The notes: generated from the letters alone by a model not told the origin. A stretch of DNA of 64,000 bases from DASQBT01 sp963782495 (GCA_963782495.1 CAWAJU010000007.1:186001-250000), one strand, 5' to 3'. Counted from the first letter of the stretch, positions 36,328 through 44,403 are shown. A program made the numbers and translations.

Positions 36328-36708
36328 ATGGACTACAGCCTGCTCAAGCACGCGCATGTCACCACCGTCGTCGTCACCTTCGTCCTGTTCGTTACGCGCG
36401 GCATCTGGATGTTCGCCGATTCCCCACGCCTGCAAGCACGCTGGGTAAAAATCCTTCCCCACGTGAACGACACCGTCCTGCTCGCCAGCGGCATCGCACT
36501 TGCCGTCATGCTGGGGCAGTATCCTTTCGTCAACGCTTGGCTCACCGCCAAACTGCTCGCCCTGCTCGCCTACATCGCCCTCGGCACCATTGCGCTCAAG
36601 CGCGGCAAGACCCGCTCGATCCGCCTCACCGCTTTTCTGCTCGCCCTGGCCGTGCTCGCCTATCTGGTTGCGGTCGCCATCAGCCACCAGGCCCTGCCCT
36701 GGGCATGA
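36328..36708 (+). CDS. SirB2-family membrane protein
   Basis: This 126-residue integral membrane protein has four predicted membrane helices (about 8-28, 48-66, 72-88, 98-118). The family landmarks are LLKHAHVTTVVVTFVLFVTRG, LPHVNDTVLLASGIALA and WLTAKLLALLAYIALGTIALKRG (read in pieces). SirB2 proteins are widespread and of unknown biochemical function. The ATG at 36328 is chosen; the frame extends upstream into gph without coding sense. A perfect TATAAT for tmRNA begins 3 bp after its stop. Confidence 0.8.
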   Translation: MDYSLLKHAHVTTVVVTFVLFVTRGIWMFADSPRLQARWVKILPHVNDTVLLASGIALAVMLGQYPFVNAWLTAKLLALLAYIALGTIALKRGKTRSIRLTAFLLALAVLAYLVAVAISHQALPWA

Positions 36709-36710
36709 GT

Positions 36711-36716
36711 TATAAT
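36711..36716 (+). promoter_or_regulatory. Probable -10 box of the tmRNA promoter
   Basis: A perfect TATAAT lies 55 bp upstream of the mature tmRNA 5' end. tmRNA is made as a precursor and trimmed by RNase P, so a leader of about 45-50 bases is expected. No good -35 box is visible 17 bp upstream. Confidence 0.45.
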
Positions 36717-36770
36717 GAGTGTGTTGCGTGGGAACTTTCGGGGCGCCGGGAGTTCTGATTCAGCAATACT

Positions 36771-37135
36771 GGGGGCGACCTGGCTTCGACGTGGGTTGCA
36801 AAACAGTGGAGGGCATACCGAGGGTCGGCCGACCTCGTAAATCCAACCGAAATCGTTTAAACGCAAACGACGAAACATTCGCTCTGGCCGCTTAATTGCG
36901 CCAGACCCTACACCCGCTAGCATACGAGCGGGGCCGGGCAACCGGCAGTAGGGTAACTTCAGTATGATCGCCTTGTTCAGGGCTGCTTTGGACAAGGTTA
37001 AACACAAGGCAACTCGCTGGTATCAAGCCTGTTCGGCGGGCGTGATGCAGGTTAAATCCAAATCACCGGACTAAGTATGTAGAACTTCCTGCAGAGGACT
37101 TGCGGACGCGGGTTCGATTCCCGCCGCCTCCACCA
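36771..37135 (+). ncRNA. ssrA: Transfer-messenger RNA (tmRNA)
   Basis: This 365-nt RNA rescues stalled ribosomes with SmpB. The 5' end GGGGGCG pairs with CGCCTCC before the genomically encoded ACCA at the 3' end. The tRNA-like T arm GGTTCGATTCC is at 37111-37121. The tag reading frame at 36863-36895 encodes ANDETFALAA followed by TAA, close to known betaproteobacterial tags. A terminator begins 10 bp after the 3' end. Confidence 0.97.
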
Positions 37136-37358
37136 AACACGAATGCCACCCTTGCGGTGGCGTTTTTGTTTGGGAGGTGGCTGGGATGAGCACCCGCTTT
37201 GGGTTCGGCGAGCGAGCACGGCTCGCGAAAGACGCCCGCAGGGCGGTCCTGAGCTGAGCGAAGCGAAGGATGGCTGGCTCGGGGAAGCAACGCGAGACAG
37301 ACACAATCCCGCCGCCTCCACCAAACACAAATGCCACCCTTGCGGTGGCGTTCTTGTT
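37119..37358 (+). repeat. Direct repeat of the tmRNA 3' end plus terminator (att-like)
   Basis: The 52 bp at 37119-37170 (last 17 bases of tmRNA, spacer and terminator) recur at 37307-37358 with only two mismatches. A third partial copy of the earlier part of the tmRNA 3' end (37091-37116) lies at 38259-38284 with 24 of 26 bases identical. tmRNA 3' ends are classic integrase attachment sites, so these look like scars of past integrations. No integrase gene is present in the window. Confidence 0.7.
37145..37170 (+). terminator. Intrinsic terminator of tmRNA
   Basis: The stem GCCACC-cttgc-GGTGGC is followed by GTTTTTGTTT. A second, nearly identical copy of this hairpin lies at 37333-37358 as part of a duplicated tmRNA 3' segment. 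Confidence 0.85.
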
Positions 37359-37484
37359 GGTGGGTTTGGTTGAATGAGAACCCGCTTTGGGTTCGCGGAG
37401 CGAGCACGGCTCGCGACGGACAGCCGTACGCTGGGCTTGAAGGGCCGAGGTTTGCGGGAGGCAACCGCAAACCGAGCAATCCCG
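37193..37484 (+). repeat. Two copies of a dispersed repeat next to tmRNA
   Basis: One copy lies at 37193-37268 and another at 37381-37484. Both begin CCCGCTTTGGGTTCG and continue with GAGCGAGCACGGCTCGCGA. The second ends with an AACCGAGCAATCCCG-type tail that leads into another degenerate tmRNA-3'-like sequence (CGTCGCCTCCGCC). A third copy is at 38277-38374. The 420-bp stretch 37136-37556 holds only these repeats and terminators, no gene. Confidence 0.65.
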
Positions 37485-37556
37485 TCGCCTCCGCCAGATG
37501 GGGCGCTCGTGGTTTCGCATGCCGGAACCGGGCCGAAAATTGGTACACTGAACGCT

Positions 37557-37847
37557 ATGAAACCTTCCGAAGCACTCCGCCTGCATCGCCTAGACATCCG
37601 CAATGTCGTCGAGCAGAACCGCACGTTCAACCCGCGCGTGTTCGGTTCAGTTTTGCATGGCGATGATACGGACGAAAGTGATCTTGACCTCTTGGTCGAG
37701 CCAACGCCTGACACAACACTTCTGGACATCGCAAGGATCCAGAATCGGCTCCAGCAAATTCTTGGCATTCAGGTGGACGTGCTAACGCCAAAAGCGCTAC
37801 CGGAAAGATTCCGCGAGGCTGTGCTGAAGGAAGCCGTCCCTGTATGA
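37557..37847 (+). CDS. MntA-type nucleotidyltransferase antitoxin (first MNT-HEPN pair)
   Basis: This 96-residue minimal nucleotidyltransferase has the catalytic signature G30-S31-x10-D42-x-D44 (VFGSVLHGDDTDESDLDLLV). MntA enzymes neutralise their HepT partner by attaching AMP to a tyrosine near its active site. The gene overlaps the HEPN gene by 4 bp (ATGA), so translation is coupled. It lies between partial copies of the tmRNA 3' end. An upstream in-frame extension to 37374 is within repeat sequence and was not used. Confidence 0.88.
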   Translation: MKPSEALRLHRLDIRNVVEQNRTFNPRVFGSVLHGDDTDESDLDLLVEPTPDTTLLDIARIQNRLQQILGIQVDVLTPKALPERFREAVLKEAVPV

Positions 37848-38206
37848 ACAAAGAAGGCGTCAGGCTATCTGACTACCTGAGCCATATCCTTCAAGCAATC
37901 AGTCGCATTGAGCGCTATACGCAAAACCTTACGCAGGGCACATTCCTGGCAGATGAACAAGTCCAGGACGCGGTCATTCGTAACATCGAAATCATCGGAG
38001 AAGCGGCAAGGAACATTGAACGGCACAGCCCGGAATTCGCCGCGCAACATCCTGAAATTCCATGGGGCGATATGTATGCCATGCGAAACGTGGTTGCACA
38101 CGGCTACTTCACCGTAGATCTTGAGATTGTCTGGAAAACCATACACGGCGATTTGCGTGGACTGGCGGAACAGATAGCCAACGTGAAAAAGACCTTGCCG
38201 AAGTAG
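37844..38206 (+). CDS. HepT-type HEPN RNase toxin (first MNT-HEPN pair)
   Basis: This 120-residue helical HEPN protein has an intact R-x4-H-x-Y motif, R81-NVVA-H86-G-Y88. This provides the RNase active site and the tyrosine that MntA modifies. Helices contain DAVIRNIEIIGEAARNI, a strong family marker. Of the three MNT-HEPN pairs in this window it is the only one whose toxin is complete. Confidence 0.88.
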   Translation: MNKEGVRLSDYLSHILQAISRIERYTQNLTQGTFLADEQVQDAVIRNIEIIGEAARNIERHSPEFAAQHPEIPWGDMYAMRNVVAHGYFTVDLEIVWKTIHGDLRGLAEQIANVKKTLPK

Positions 38207-38258
38207 ACTCCGGCTGTCTGCAACCTTGCCCTTGGCATGAGAGTGCCGCATAGCTCCC

Positions 38259-38374
38259 GCAGAGGACTTGCAGACACGGGTTCGCGGAGCGAGCACTGCT
38301 CGCGACGGACAGCCGAAGGCAGGGCCCGAAAGACCGAGGTTTGAGAAAGGCAAACGCAAACCGAGCAATCCTGC
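38259..38374 (+). repeat. tmRNA 3'-end fragment followed by the third dispersed repeat copy
   Basis: Bases 38259-38284 match tmRNA 37091-37116 at 24 of 26 positions (GCAGAGGACTTGC...GGGTTCG). They run directly into the GAGCGAGCACTGCTCGCGACG repeat also found at 37381. Together with the tmRNA itself this brackets the MNT-HEPN pair as an apparent small island of about 1.1 kb. Confidence 0.7.
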
Positions 38375-38386
38375 GCACCCGCCTGC

Positions 38387-38953
38387 TTACTTGACGCGCT
38401 TCGCGCTCTCGATCACGACAGTCTCCAGTGGCGCATCGCTGTGGAACGGGCCCCGCGCCCCGGTCTGCACCTTGGCGATCTTCTTCACCGTGTCCTGGCC
38501 CTTCACCACTTTGCCGAACACCGCATAGCCCCAGCCTTGCGGGGTGGGCGCGGTATGGTCGAGAAAGGCGTTGTCCGCAACATTGATGAAGAATTGCGCT
38601 GTCGCGGAATCCGGGTCTGCGGTGCGCGCCATGACGAGGGTGTAGGCCTCGTTCTTCAAGCCGTTATCCGCCTCGTTCTGGATCGGCGGACGCGTCTCCT
38701 TTTGTTCCAGCTTCGCGTCAAATCCACCGCCCTGGATCATGAAGTTGTCGATGACGCGGTGAAACACGGTGCCGTTGTAATACCCGTCCTTGACGTATTT
38801 CAGGAAGTTTTCGACGGTCTTGGGTGCCTTGTCCGGATAGAGTTCCAGCGTGAAACCGCCCATGTTGGTCTTCATCGCTACCACGGGATGGGCGGCAAGC
38901 GCCGTGAGGGAAAAAAGCAGCCCGAATATGAGGGCAAATATTCTTGAATTCAT
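38387..38953 (-). CDS. ppiA: Secreted cyclophilin-type peptidyl-prolyl isomerase
   Basis: This 188-residue protein has a signal peptide (about 1-20, ending ALAAHP) and a complete cyclophilin domain. Landmarks are FTLELYPDKAPKTVENFLKYV, YYNGTVFHRVIDNFMIQGGGF, QFFINVADNAFLD and YAVFGKVVKGQDTVKKI. The Arg of FHRV and the Gln of MIQGGG are the catalytic-pocket residues. It folds exported proteins in the periplasm. The start at 38953 gives the proper signal; an earlier start at 38971 lacks support. Confidence 0.93.
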   Translation of the reverse strand: MNSRIFALIFGLLFSLTALAAHPVVAMKTNMGGFTLELYPDKAPKTVENFLKYVKDGYYNGTVFHRVIDNFMIQGGGFDAKLEQKETRPPIQNEADNGLKNEAYTLVMARTADPDSATAQFFINVADNAFLDHTAPTPQGWGYAVFGKVVKGQDTVKKIAKVQTGARGPFHSDAPLETVVIESAKRVK

Positions 38954-39108
38954 TGTTTGGCACTCCGGCATCGTTGGGGAATCCTGGCTCGCGTCCGGGA
39001 TGGAACGCGTATCCTCGGATGGGCGTCAGGGTAGCGCCACATGCAGGTTGCACACAAGTGCATGCGCAATCCACGGCTGTTCGATGGGCAATCGCAAAAT
39101 TGGGCCGC

Positions 39109-39145
39109 GTAACAATTGGTTACCTCTGCGCAATCCCGCAGTAAC
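39109..39145 (+). promoter_or_regulatory. GTTAC-type operator upstream of the first glycine-zipper gene
   Basis: The order is GTAAC-N5-GTTAC-N17-GTAAC-GCC, with the last element 57 bp before the ATG. The same order and the same 10- and 22-bp periods occur before the paralog at 53972. Repeats at helical spacing suggest an OmpR-family response regulator site; the regulator is unknown. Confidence 0.55.
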
Positions 39146-39201
39146 GCCTTCCGCCTAAATTGGGATCGTGGCAATACGACACGAAACGAAGGAGTGAAAC
39201 C

Positions 39202-39645
39202 ATGAAAGCGAAATTTGCAATTCCCCTTGCCCTGGCAACAGGTCTTACCCTTGCCGCAGGCGGCGCGAGCGCATCGGACCCGGTGTTCGGCGCCCTGCTG
39301 GGCGGCGCCACCGGCGCGGTCATCGGACACGCCATCGGCGGACATGACGCCACGGTAGCCGGCGGCGCCTTTGGCGCAATCGTCGGCGCGGCTGCGGCCA
39401 GTCAGCACGAGGACCGCTACGACGACGATTACTACGGTCCGCGCCGGGTCTACGGCTCCCCGCCCCCGGTTTACTACGGTCCCCCGCGCGTGGTCTATGA
39501 AGCGCCCCGGCGCTACTACGGTCCGCCGCCGGTGGTCGTTCAATATGGCTCAGGCTATGGTTATCGCGATGGCTGGCGCCACCACGATCGCTGGGATCAT
39601 GATCGCTGGGATCACGACGGCTACCGCGACCATCGCGGCTGGTAG
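39202..39645 (+). CDS. Exported glycine-zipper protein with Tyr/Pro- and Asp/His-rich tail
   Basis: This 147-residue protein has a signal peptide (about 1-25, ending ASAS). A glycine-zipper membrane-active segment follows at about 28-68 (GALLGGATGAVIGHAIGGHD and AGGAFGAIVGAAAA). The low-complexity tail is rich in Y-Y-G-P-P-P and ends in D-R-W-D-H-D repeats. AAGGAG lies 8 bases before the ATG. It is a clear paralog of the gene at 53972-54484, and both have the same operator arrangement. Glycine-zipper proteins of this kind are envelope-associated; the function is unknown. Confidence 0.8.
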   Translation: MKAKFAIPLALATGLTLAAGGASASDPVFGALLGGATGAVIGHAIGGHDATVAGGAFGAIVGAAAASQHEDRYDDDYYGPRRVYGSPPPVYYGPPRVVYEAPRRYYGPPPVVVQYGSGYGYRDGWRHHDRWDHDRWDHDGYRDHRGW

Positions 39646-39851
39646 GCGCGCCTGAGCAGGCAGCCGCCCTGTCGGCCTTCACGCCGGCAGGGCGGTTGTT
39701 TGTGGTAGTTCTCGACCATTGCGCAGCAGCCAGGCCCGCGAATGTCGAGGCCGCGGTTCGAACTGACGACAATGGCGGCCTCCCCGGCAACCTCCATGAA
39801 GCGACCGACGCCATTCTGTAGAATGGCTCGATTCCAAGCCTCATTCGCGAC

Positions 39852-41549
39852 ATGGCCCACATCATTCCCGAAGGCTGGCAGGCGCTGTCGCTCACCGGCG
39901 CAGCGCAACGCGAAATCGAGACCCTGGCGCAGCTCGCCTCCGGTCTCTCGGATGCCTACACCATCTACCACGGCGTGCACTGGACCCGGGTGCATCAGGG
40001 CCATGCCCTGGTGGGCGAGATCGACTTCGCCATCGTCAACCCGGCTGGCAATCTGCTGCTCATTGAACAGAAATCCGGATTGCTCAACGAAACGCCGGAT
40101 GGGCTTGCCAAGCAATACGCGCAACAGGAAAAGCTCGTCCCGATGCAGATGGCGCGCTCCGCGGAGAACCTGCGCGCCCGACTGTACGCCTGGTGCAAGG
40201 ACGACAAGCCCTTGCTCGACAGCCTGCTCTACTGCCCCGACTACAAGGTGAAACAGCCTGGCTCGGCGGGCATCGATCCGGCGCGCATCGTCGACGCGAG
40301 CCGGCGCGAGCAGCTGATCCCGGTGATTCGCAGCCTGCTGGCCGAGAATCTTCCTGCCAGCCCGCTCGCCGACAAAGTCCACCGCTTCCTGCGCAACGAG
40401 CTGCAACTGGTGGCCGACGTCGCCACCCTCGCCGGCCAGGCGCGCACGCTCTACACCCGCCTGTCAGGCGGACTCGCCGAATGGGCGCGCAACATCGAGT
40501 GCGAGCCGTTCCGCATCCGCGTGATCGGCACCGCAGGCTCGGGCAAGACCCAGCTTGCGTTGAACGTGCTGCAGGATGCGGTGGCGGCCGGCCGCCGCCC
40601 GATCTATGTGTGCTACAACCGGCCGCTCGCCGACCATGTCGCGCTGATCGCGCCAGGCGGATCAACCGTCGCCACCTACCACCAGCTCTGCGACCGCATC
40701 CTGCGCTCGACAGGCAAGACGCCGGATTTCTCCCGCCCCGGCGCCTTCCAGGCACTGGAAGAATTCATGAATCAATACCAGCCAGGCGAAACCTCGCAGT
40801 TCGACGAGCTCATCGTCGACGAGGGCCAGGACTTTGAGCCCCGCTGGCGCGACAACCTGCTGAAGCTGTTGCCCGCCGAAGGGCCGGGCGTGGTGGCTGG
40901 AAGACCCGATGCAAAACCTCTACGGCCGCGCACGGCGATGGAATTGCCCGGCTGGGTCAGCCTGCGCGCGCACACCAACTACCGCACGCCGCGCGACATC
41001 CTCGGTTATCTGAACAAGCTCGTCGCAGCCGAACAGCCCATCGAATCCGGCAGCCCGCTGACCGGCTCCGAGGTGCAGATCCTCACCTACGCCGATCACG
41101 CCGGGCTGATGAACCAGACCAAGGCCGCCATCACCCAGGGCCTCAAGGCCGGCTTCAAGAAGGACATGATCTCGATCGTGACCTACCGCGGCCGCGAACA
41201 CTCCCGCTTCACCCCGCTCGACCGGCTGGGCCCGCATGCGCTAAGAAGCTTCACCGGCCAGTACGACCTCCTGGGCAGCCCGATCTATTCCGAAGGCGAG
41301 CTCTTCATCGACTCGGTCCACCGCTTCAAGGGCCAGTCCGCGCCCTGCATCGTGTTCACCGAGATCGACTTCGAGACACTGGACGAGATCGCGCTGCGGA
41401 AGCTGTTCGTGGGCATGACGCGGGCGACGATGAAGCTGGTGATGGTGGTGTCGGAGCGGGCGGCGGGGGCTGATGCTGGAGAGGATTGCTTGATAATTTT
41501 GGCTATTGGCCGTGCTATTGCTTCCGCAAATGCCAAAGTATTACACTGA
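39852..41549 (+). CDS. NERD-nuclease / UvrD-like helicase fusion with local frameshifts
   Basis: This is a 565-residue open frame. The N-terminal NERD-like nuclease domain has GEIDFAIV (D58) and LLLIEQKSG (E72, K74). An SF1 helicase domain follows, with Walker A GTAGSGKT (226-233), DEGQDF (323-328), NYRTPRDIL and motif VI-like FVGMTRATMKLVM. Residues 346-361 read VVAGRPDAKPLRPR, but the +1 frame over the same bases gives WWLEDPMQNLYGR. That is the expected motif III, so two compensating indels scramble it. A further single-base insertion near 41475 replaces the natural end (LMLERIA, stop) by an unrelated tail. The helicase is probably inactive unless these are sequencing errors. Confidence 0.75.
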   Translation: MAHIIPEGWQALSLTGAAQREIETLAQLASGLSDAYTIYHGVHWTRVHQGHALVGEIDFAIVNPAGNLLLIEQKSGLLNETPDGLAKQYAQQEKLVPMQMARSAENLRARLYAWCKDDKPLLDSLLYCPDYKVKQPGSAGIDPARIVDASRREQLIPVIRSLLAENLPASPLADKVHRFLRNELQLVADVATLAGQARTLYTRLSGGLAEWARNIECEPFRIRVIGTAGSGKTQLALNVLQDAVAAGRRPIYVCYNRPLADHVALIAPGGSTVATYHQLCDRILRSTGKTPDFSRPGAFQALEEFMNQYQPGETSQFDELIVDEGQDFEPRWRDNLLKLLPAEGPGVVAGRPDAKPLRPRTAMELPGWVSLRAHTNYRTPRDILGYLNKLVAAEQPIESGSPLTGSEVQILTYADHAGLMNQTKAAITQGLKAGFKKDMISIVTYRGREHSRFTPLDRLGPHALRSFTGQYDLLGSPIYSEGELFIDSVHRFKGQSAPCIVFTEIDFETLDEIALRKLFVGMTRATMKLVMVVSERAAGADAGEDCLIILAIGRAIASANAKVLH

Positions 41550-41565
41550 CCATTCATGTATTACA
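41538..41565 (+). promoter_or_regulatory. Direct repeats before the AbrB-PIN pair
   Basis: Two GTATTACA boxes start exactly 20 bp apart (41538-41545 and 41558-41565), directly before the antitoxin ribosome site. This is a plausible autoregulatory operator for the AbrB-type antitoxin. Confidence 0.4.
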
Positions 41566-41576
41566 TAGGAGCCACC

Positions 41577-41816
41577 ATGGCCACCACGATGACAGTCAAG
41601 GGACAAGTCACGATTCCGAAGAAGGTGCGCGAGGCGCTGCAATTGTCGCCGGGAGACAGCGTGGATTTTGACGTGAATCGCGCCGGTGAAGTCGTCGTGC
41701 ACAAGGCCGGCGCGCGTGCCAAGACCAAGCGCGATCGCTTTGACGCAGTGCGCGGCAAGGCCCAGATCAAGTGGCGCACCGATGAATTGATGGCCCTGTT
41801 GCGCGGCACTGACTGA
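41577..41816 (+). CDS. AbrB/MazE-type antitoxin
   Basis: This 79-residue protein has an N-terminal SpoVT-AbrB swapped-hairpin DNA-binding domain: MTVKGQVTIPKKVREALQL, GDSVDFDV and GEVVVHKA. The C-terminal tail (KTKRDRFDAVRGKAQIKW) is of the toxin-binding type. TAGGAG precedes the ATG at 41577; an earlier start would precede the ribosome site. The PIN toxin gene follows after 7 bp. Confidence 0.88.
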   Translation: MATTMTVKGQVTIPKKVREALQLSPGDSVDFDVNRAGEVVVHKAGARAKTKRDRFDAVRGKAQIKWRTDELMALLRGTD

Positions 41817-41823
41817 CGGCGCC

Positions 41824-42231
41824 GTGCTGCTGGTTGATACCAATGTCCTGGTCGACGTGCTCGACGACGACCCCGCCTGGGCCGACTGGTCGGTGCGCCA
41901 ACTTCGTGCGCAATCGCAGATCCACGAGCTGTGCATCAACCCCGTCATTTATTCCGAGCTGTCGCTGGCCTTCGAGTCGGTGCAAGCGCTCGATGACGCG
42001 ATAGAAGGCATGGGCCTTGCCCTGCTCGAACTCCCGCGCCCGGCGCTCTTCCTCGCCGGCCGTGCCTTCCTCCAGTACCGGCGCGGCGGCGGCGCCCGCG
42101 CCAATGTGTTGGCTGATTTCTTCATCGGTGCCCACGCCGCCGTGTTGGGCTGCGGCATCCTCACGCGGGACACGCGACGCTATAAGAATTACTTCCCCAC
42201 GGTTGTGTTGGTGTCGCCGGAGGCAGGCTGA
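41824..42231 (+). CDS. PIN-domain ribonuclease toxin (VapC-like)
   Basis: This 135-residue PIN domain starts with GTG. Acidic site residues are visible as D5 in LLVDTNVLVD, the Glu of VIYSELS, the Asp of LADFFIGAHA and the Asp of LTRDTRRY. Toxins of this kind cleave RNA. It is partnered with the AbrB-type antitoxin 7 bp upstream. It appears intact. Confidence 0.88.
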   Translation: MLLVDTNVLVDVLDDDPAWADWSVRQLRAQSQIHELCINPVIYSELSLAFESVQALDDAIEGMGLALLELPRPALFLAGRAFLQYRRGGGARANVLADFFIGAHAAVLGCGILTRDTRRYKNYFPTVVLVSPEAG

Positions 42232-42325
42232 GCCAGACATTTCGCCCATGCCCCGTCATTCGGAGCGACGCCGGTGTGCCGCAGCAAGTAAAATGCAATT
42301 TATCCGCCCGCGAATGGAGTTACGG

Positions 42326-42616
42326 ATGAATCGCACCACAGCACTGCAACTGCTCGCCCAACACAAGGCACAGTTGGCCAAACAATTTGGTGTAACCCGC
42401 CTGGCCTTGTTTGGCTCCACGGCACGCGATGCTGCGCGCGCGGATAGCGATGTCGATGTGCTCGTGGCCTTTGACGGGGCAGCCACCTCCAGACGCTACT
42501 TTGGCGTCCAGTTCTATCTGGAAGACTTGCTGAAGTGCCCGGTGGACCTGGTGACTGAAAAGGCGCTTCGCCCGGAACTTCGTCCCTTCATCGAGCGGGA
42601 ACTGGTCAATGTCTGA
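42326..42616 (+). CDS. MntA-type nucleotidyltransferase antitoxin (second MNT-HEPN pair)
   Basis: This 96-residue nucleotidyltransferase has G30-S31-x10-D42-x-D44 (LALFGSTARDAARADSDVDVLV) followed by CPVDLVTEKAL. A GGAG site lies 7 bases before the ATG at 42326. The following HEPN frame starts inside its last codons (8-bp overlap). This antitoxin is intact although the toxin carries a stop codon. Confidence 0.88.
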   Translation: MNRTTALQLLAQHKAQLAKQFGVTRLALFGSTARDAARADSDVDVLVAFDGAATSRRYFGVQFYLEDLLKCPVDLVTEKALRPELRPFIERELVNV

Positions 42617-42965
42617 GCGTGCGTGGCATTTTTACCTCGACGACATGATTGATTTTGCCGGAAAGGTGCTCGCCTATACCGAAGGATTTGATCAGCAGGC
42701 GTTCATCGTCAGCGGCCTTAACTAATACGCAACCGTGCGCAATCTGGAATTGCTTGGCGAGGCCGCCACGCACATCCCGCTCGAACAACGGGACGCCTGC
42801 CCCGCGGTACCGTGGCGGCAGATTATCGCGACCCGCAACCGACTCATCCATGGCTACTTGGGAATTGATAACGATACGCTTTGGAGCATCATCCGGGACG
42901 ATATTCCCGGCTTGTTGTCTGAGCTCCGTAAACTCAAATCACAAAGCTGGCCAACCAGCTCGTAG
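42609..42965 (+). pseudogene. HEPN toxin interrupted by an in-frame stop (second MNT-HEPN pair)
   Basis: The frame from ATG 42609 encodes MSERAWHFYLDDMIDFAG and continues to the family position GLN. There a TAA at 42723-42725 (codon 39) stops translation. The same frame then continues without a shift through ATVRNLELLGEAATHIP and RNRLIHGYLG, an intact R-x4-H-x-Y site, to the natural stop at 42965. A GTG at 42735 could restart translation of the C-terminal 77 residues. It is most simply an inactivated toxin beside an intact antitoxin. Confidence 0.75.
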
Positions 42966-42976
42966 GCAGGCCGCGA

Positions 42977-43081
42977 GCGACGATAAAGGTTGTGATGGTG
43001 GTGTCGGAGCGGGCGGCGGGGGTGATGCTCGAACGCATCGAAACACACGCATTTGACCAAGGCCCACGGCATAACGGCTGA
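42977..43081 (+). pseudogene. Relic of the C-terminus of a NERD/UvrD-type helicase
   Basis: Thirty-four codons read ATIKVVMVVSERAAGVMLER plus a short tail and a stop. This matches the end of the helicase at 39852-41549 (ATMKLVMVVSERAAG), at DNA as well as protein level. It lies directly after the second MNT-HEPN pair and has no upstream part. Confidence 0.7.
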
Positions 43082-43088
43082 ACTCTTA

Positions 43089-43214
43089 TCACGGGGCTTT
43101 CCACAGACTTCGAATCGGCACGCGAACCGTCGGTCCATGCAACGTCGTGTAACCGAGCCCCTCCAGCCAGCCCAGCGCGGCGGCTTCAACGATCGACTCG
43201 GTAATCACGCTCAC
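43089..43214 (-). pseudogene. Relic of the 5' end of a type I restriction hsdR-like gene
   Basis: From a GTG at 43214, 41 codons read VSVITESIVEAAALGWLEGL then GYTTLHGPTV before sequence loses similarity and stops. The start matches the characteristic N-terminus of HsdR subunits (S-x-x-T-E-S-x-V-E-x-A-A-L-x-W-L-E-x-L-G-Y). The start codon overlaps the stop of the ATPase pseudogene. No hsdS or hsdM is visible, so only a fragment remains. Confidence 0.6.
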
Positions 43215-44398
43215 GGCCCCACCCAGTGCGCAACCGGCCGGTTCAGAAACTCCTCCACCGGAATGCCATCGCCGCCCACCAACAGCTTGCGCTGCGGCTT
43301 GAACGCGGCGGCAAAAGCTTCCATGCCCGGCAAGGTATCGCCGGCGCGCCCGCTCTTCACCTCGATGGCGGTGAGCCGGCGCCCGGCGCGGACCACGAAG
43401 TCCACCTCACGGTTGCGCTCGCGCCAGTAGAACAGCTCGCACTGGCCTGCCGCGGCGGCATTGGCGAGATGCGCGCCCACCGCCGATTCCACCAGCACGC
43501 CCCCAATACTCGCGGTCGGCCCGCGCCTCCTCGAAGGTGTAACCCGACAACGCCGAGAGCAGCGCGTTATCGAGCACCTGCAACTTCGGGCTCGATGCAC
43601 GGCTGCGCGCCGCCGCCCCGGCAAACTTGGGCAGCCCGACCAGCACGCCCGCGCCCCCGAGCAAGTCGAGGTAATGGGCCAGCGTGGTCGTGTTGCCGGC
43701 GTCCTGAAGCTGGCCGACCATCTTGGTGTAGGAAAGGATCTGGCCCGAATAACGGCATCCCAGATCGAACAGGCGCCGCAGCAGTGCAGGCTTGTCCACC
43801 CGGCTGAGCAGCAGCACATCGCGCGCGAGCGTGGTCTCGATCAGCGCGTCGCGCACATAGCGCACCCAACGCCCGTGATCCGCGGCCAACGGCGCCGCGC
43901 CCGGATAGCCGCCATGGAAAATGCTTTGCGCCACCGTCCAGCCGAAGGCCGCGTGCATCTCCTGCGCCGACCAGTGCGGCAGATACAACACCTCGAAGCG
44001 CCCGGCGAGACTCTCGGACAAGCCGCGCTGAATGAGCAGCGGGGCCGACCCAGCAGCACGACCTTGATCGGACGCCGCTTGCGCGTATCCTCGTCCCACA
44101 ACCGCTTCACCGTCTCCGACCAGCCGCCGACCTTTTGCACCTCGTCGAGCACCAGCACTGCGCCGCTCGCCTCGGCCATCAACCGCGCGGCCTCCCACTG
44201 CTGGGCGATCCACTCTGCCCCGCGCAAGGTGGGTTCATCGGCGCTGGCGAACTGCACCGGCACCGCCGCACCCCCGACGACGCGTTGCACCAGCGTGGTC
44301 TTGCCCACCTGGCGCGGACCCGCCGCCACCTGGATGAAGCGGCGAGGCTCCGCCAGGCGGGCGGAGAGGAGATCGGATTGGGGGCGTTGATAGCTCAT
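43211..44398 (-). pseudogene. AAA ATPase with DUF4143 domain, broken by two frameshifts
   Basis: The N-terminal part (from ATG 44398) carries Walker A AAGPRQVGKTTLVQ and Walker B AVLVLDEVQKV. The frame shifts near 44045, after KVVLLG, continuing as SAPLLIQRGLSESLAGRFEV. The middle holds the DUF4143 region (LLLSRVDKPALLRRLFDLGC, GQILSYTKMVGQLQDAGN). A second shift near 43500 restores the C-terminal nuclease-like end with ELFYWRERNREVDFVVRAG and AIEVKSGR. Domain order is complete, so it was a full gene until recently. Such ATPases are common in accessory regions. Confidence 0.8.
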
Positions 44399-44403
44399 TA
44401 CAA

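Noticed and set aside
37193..37484. GAGCGAGCAC repeats as a CRISPR array
   Set aside because: Only three copies occur, unevenly spaced with repeated flanks. They are tied to tmRNA 3'-end copies, and no cas genes are present.
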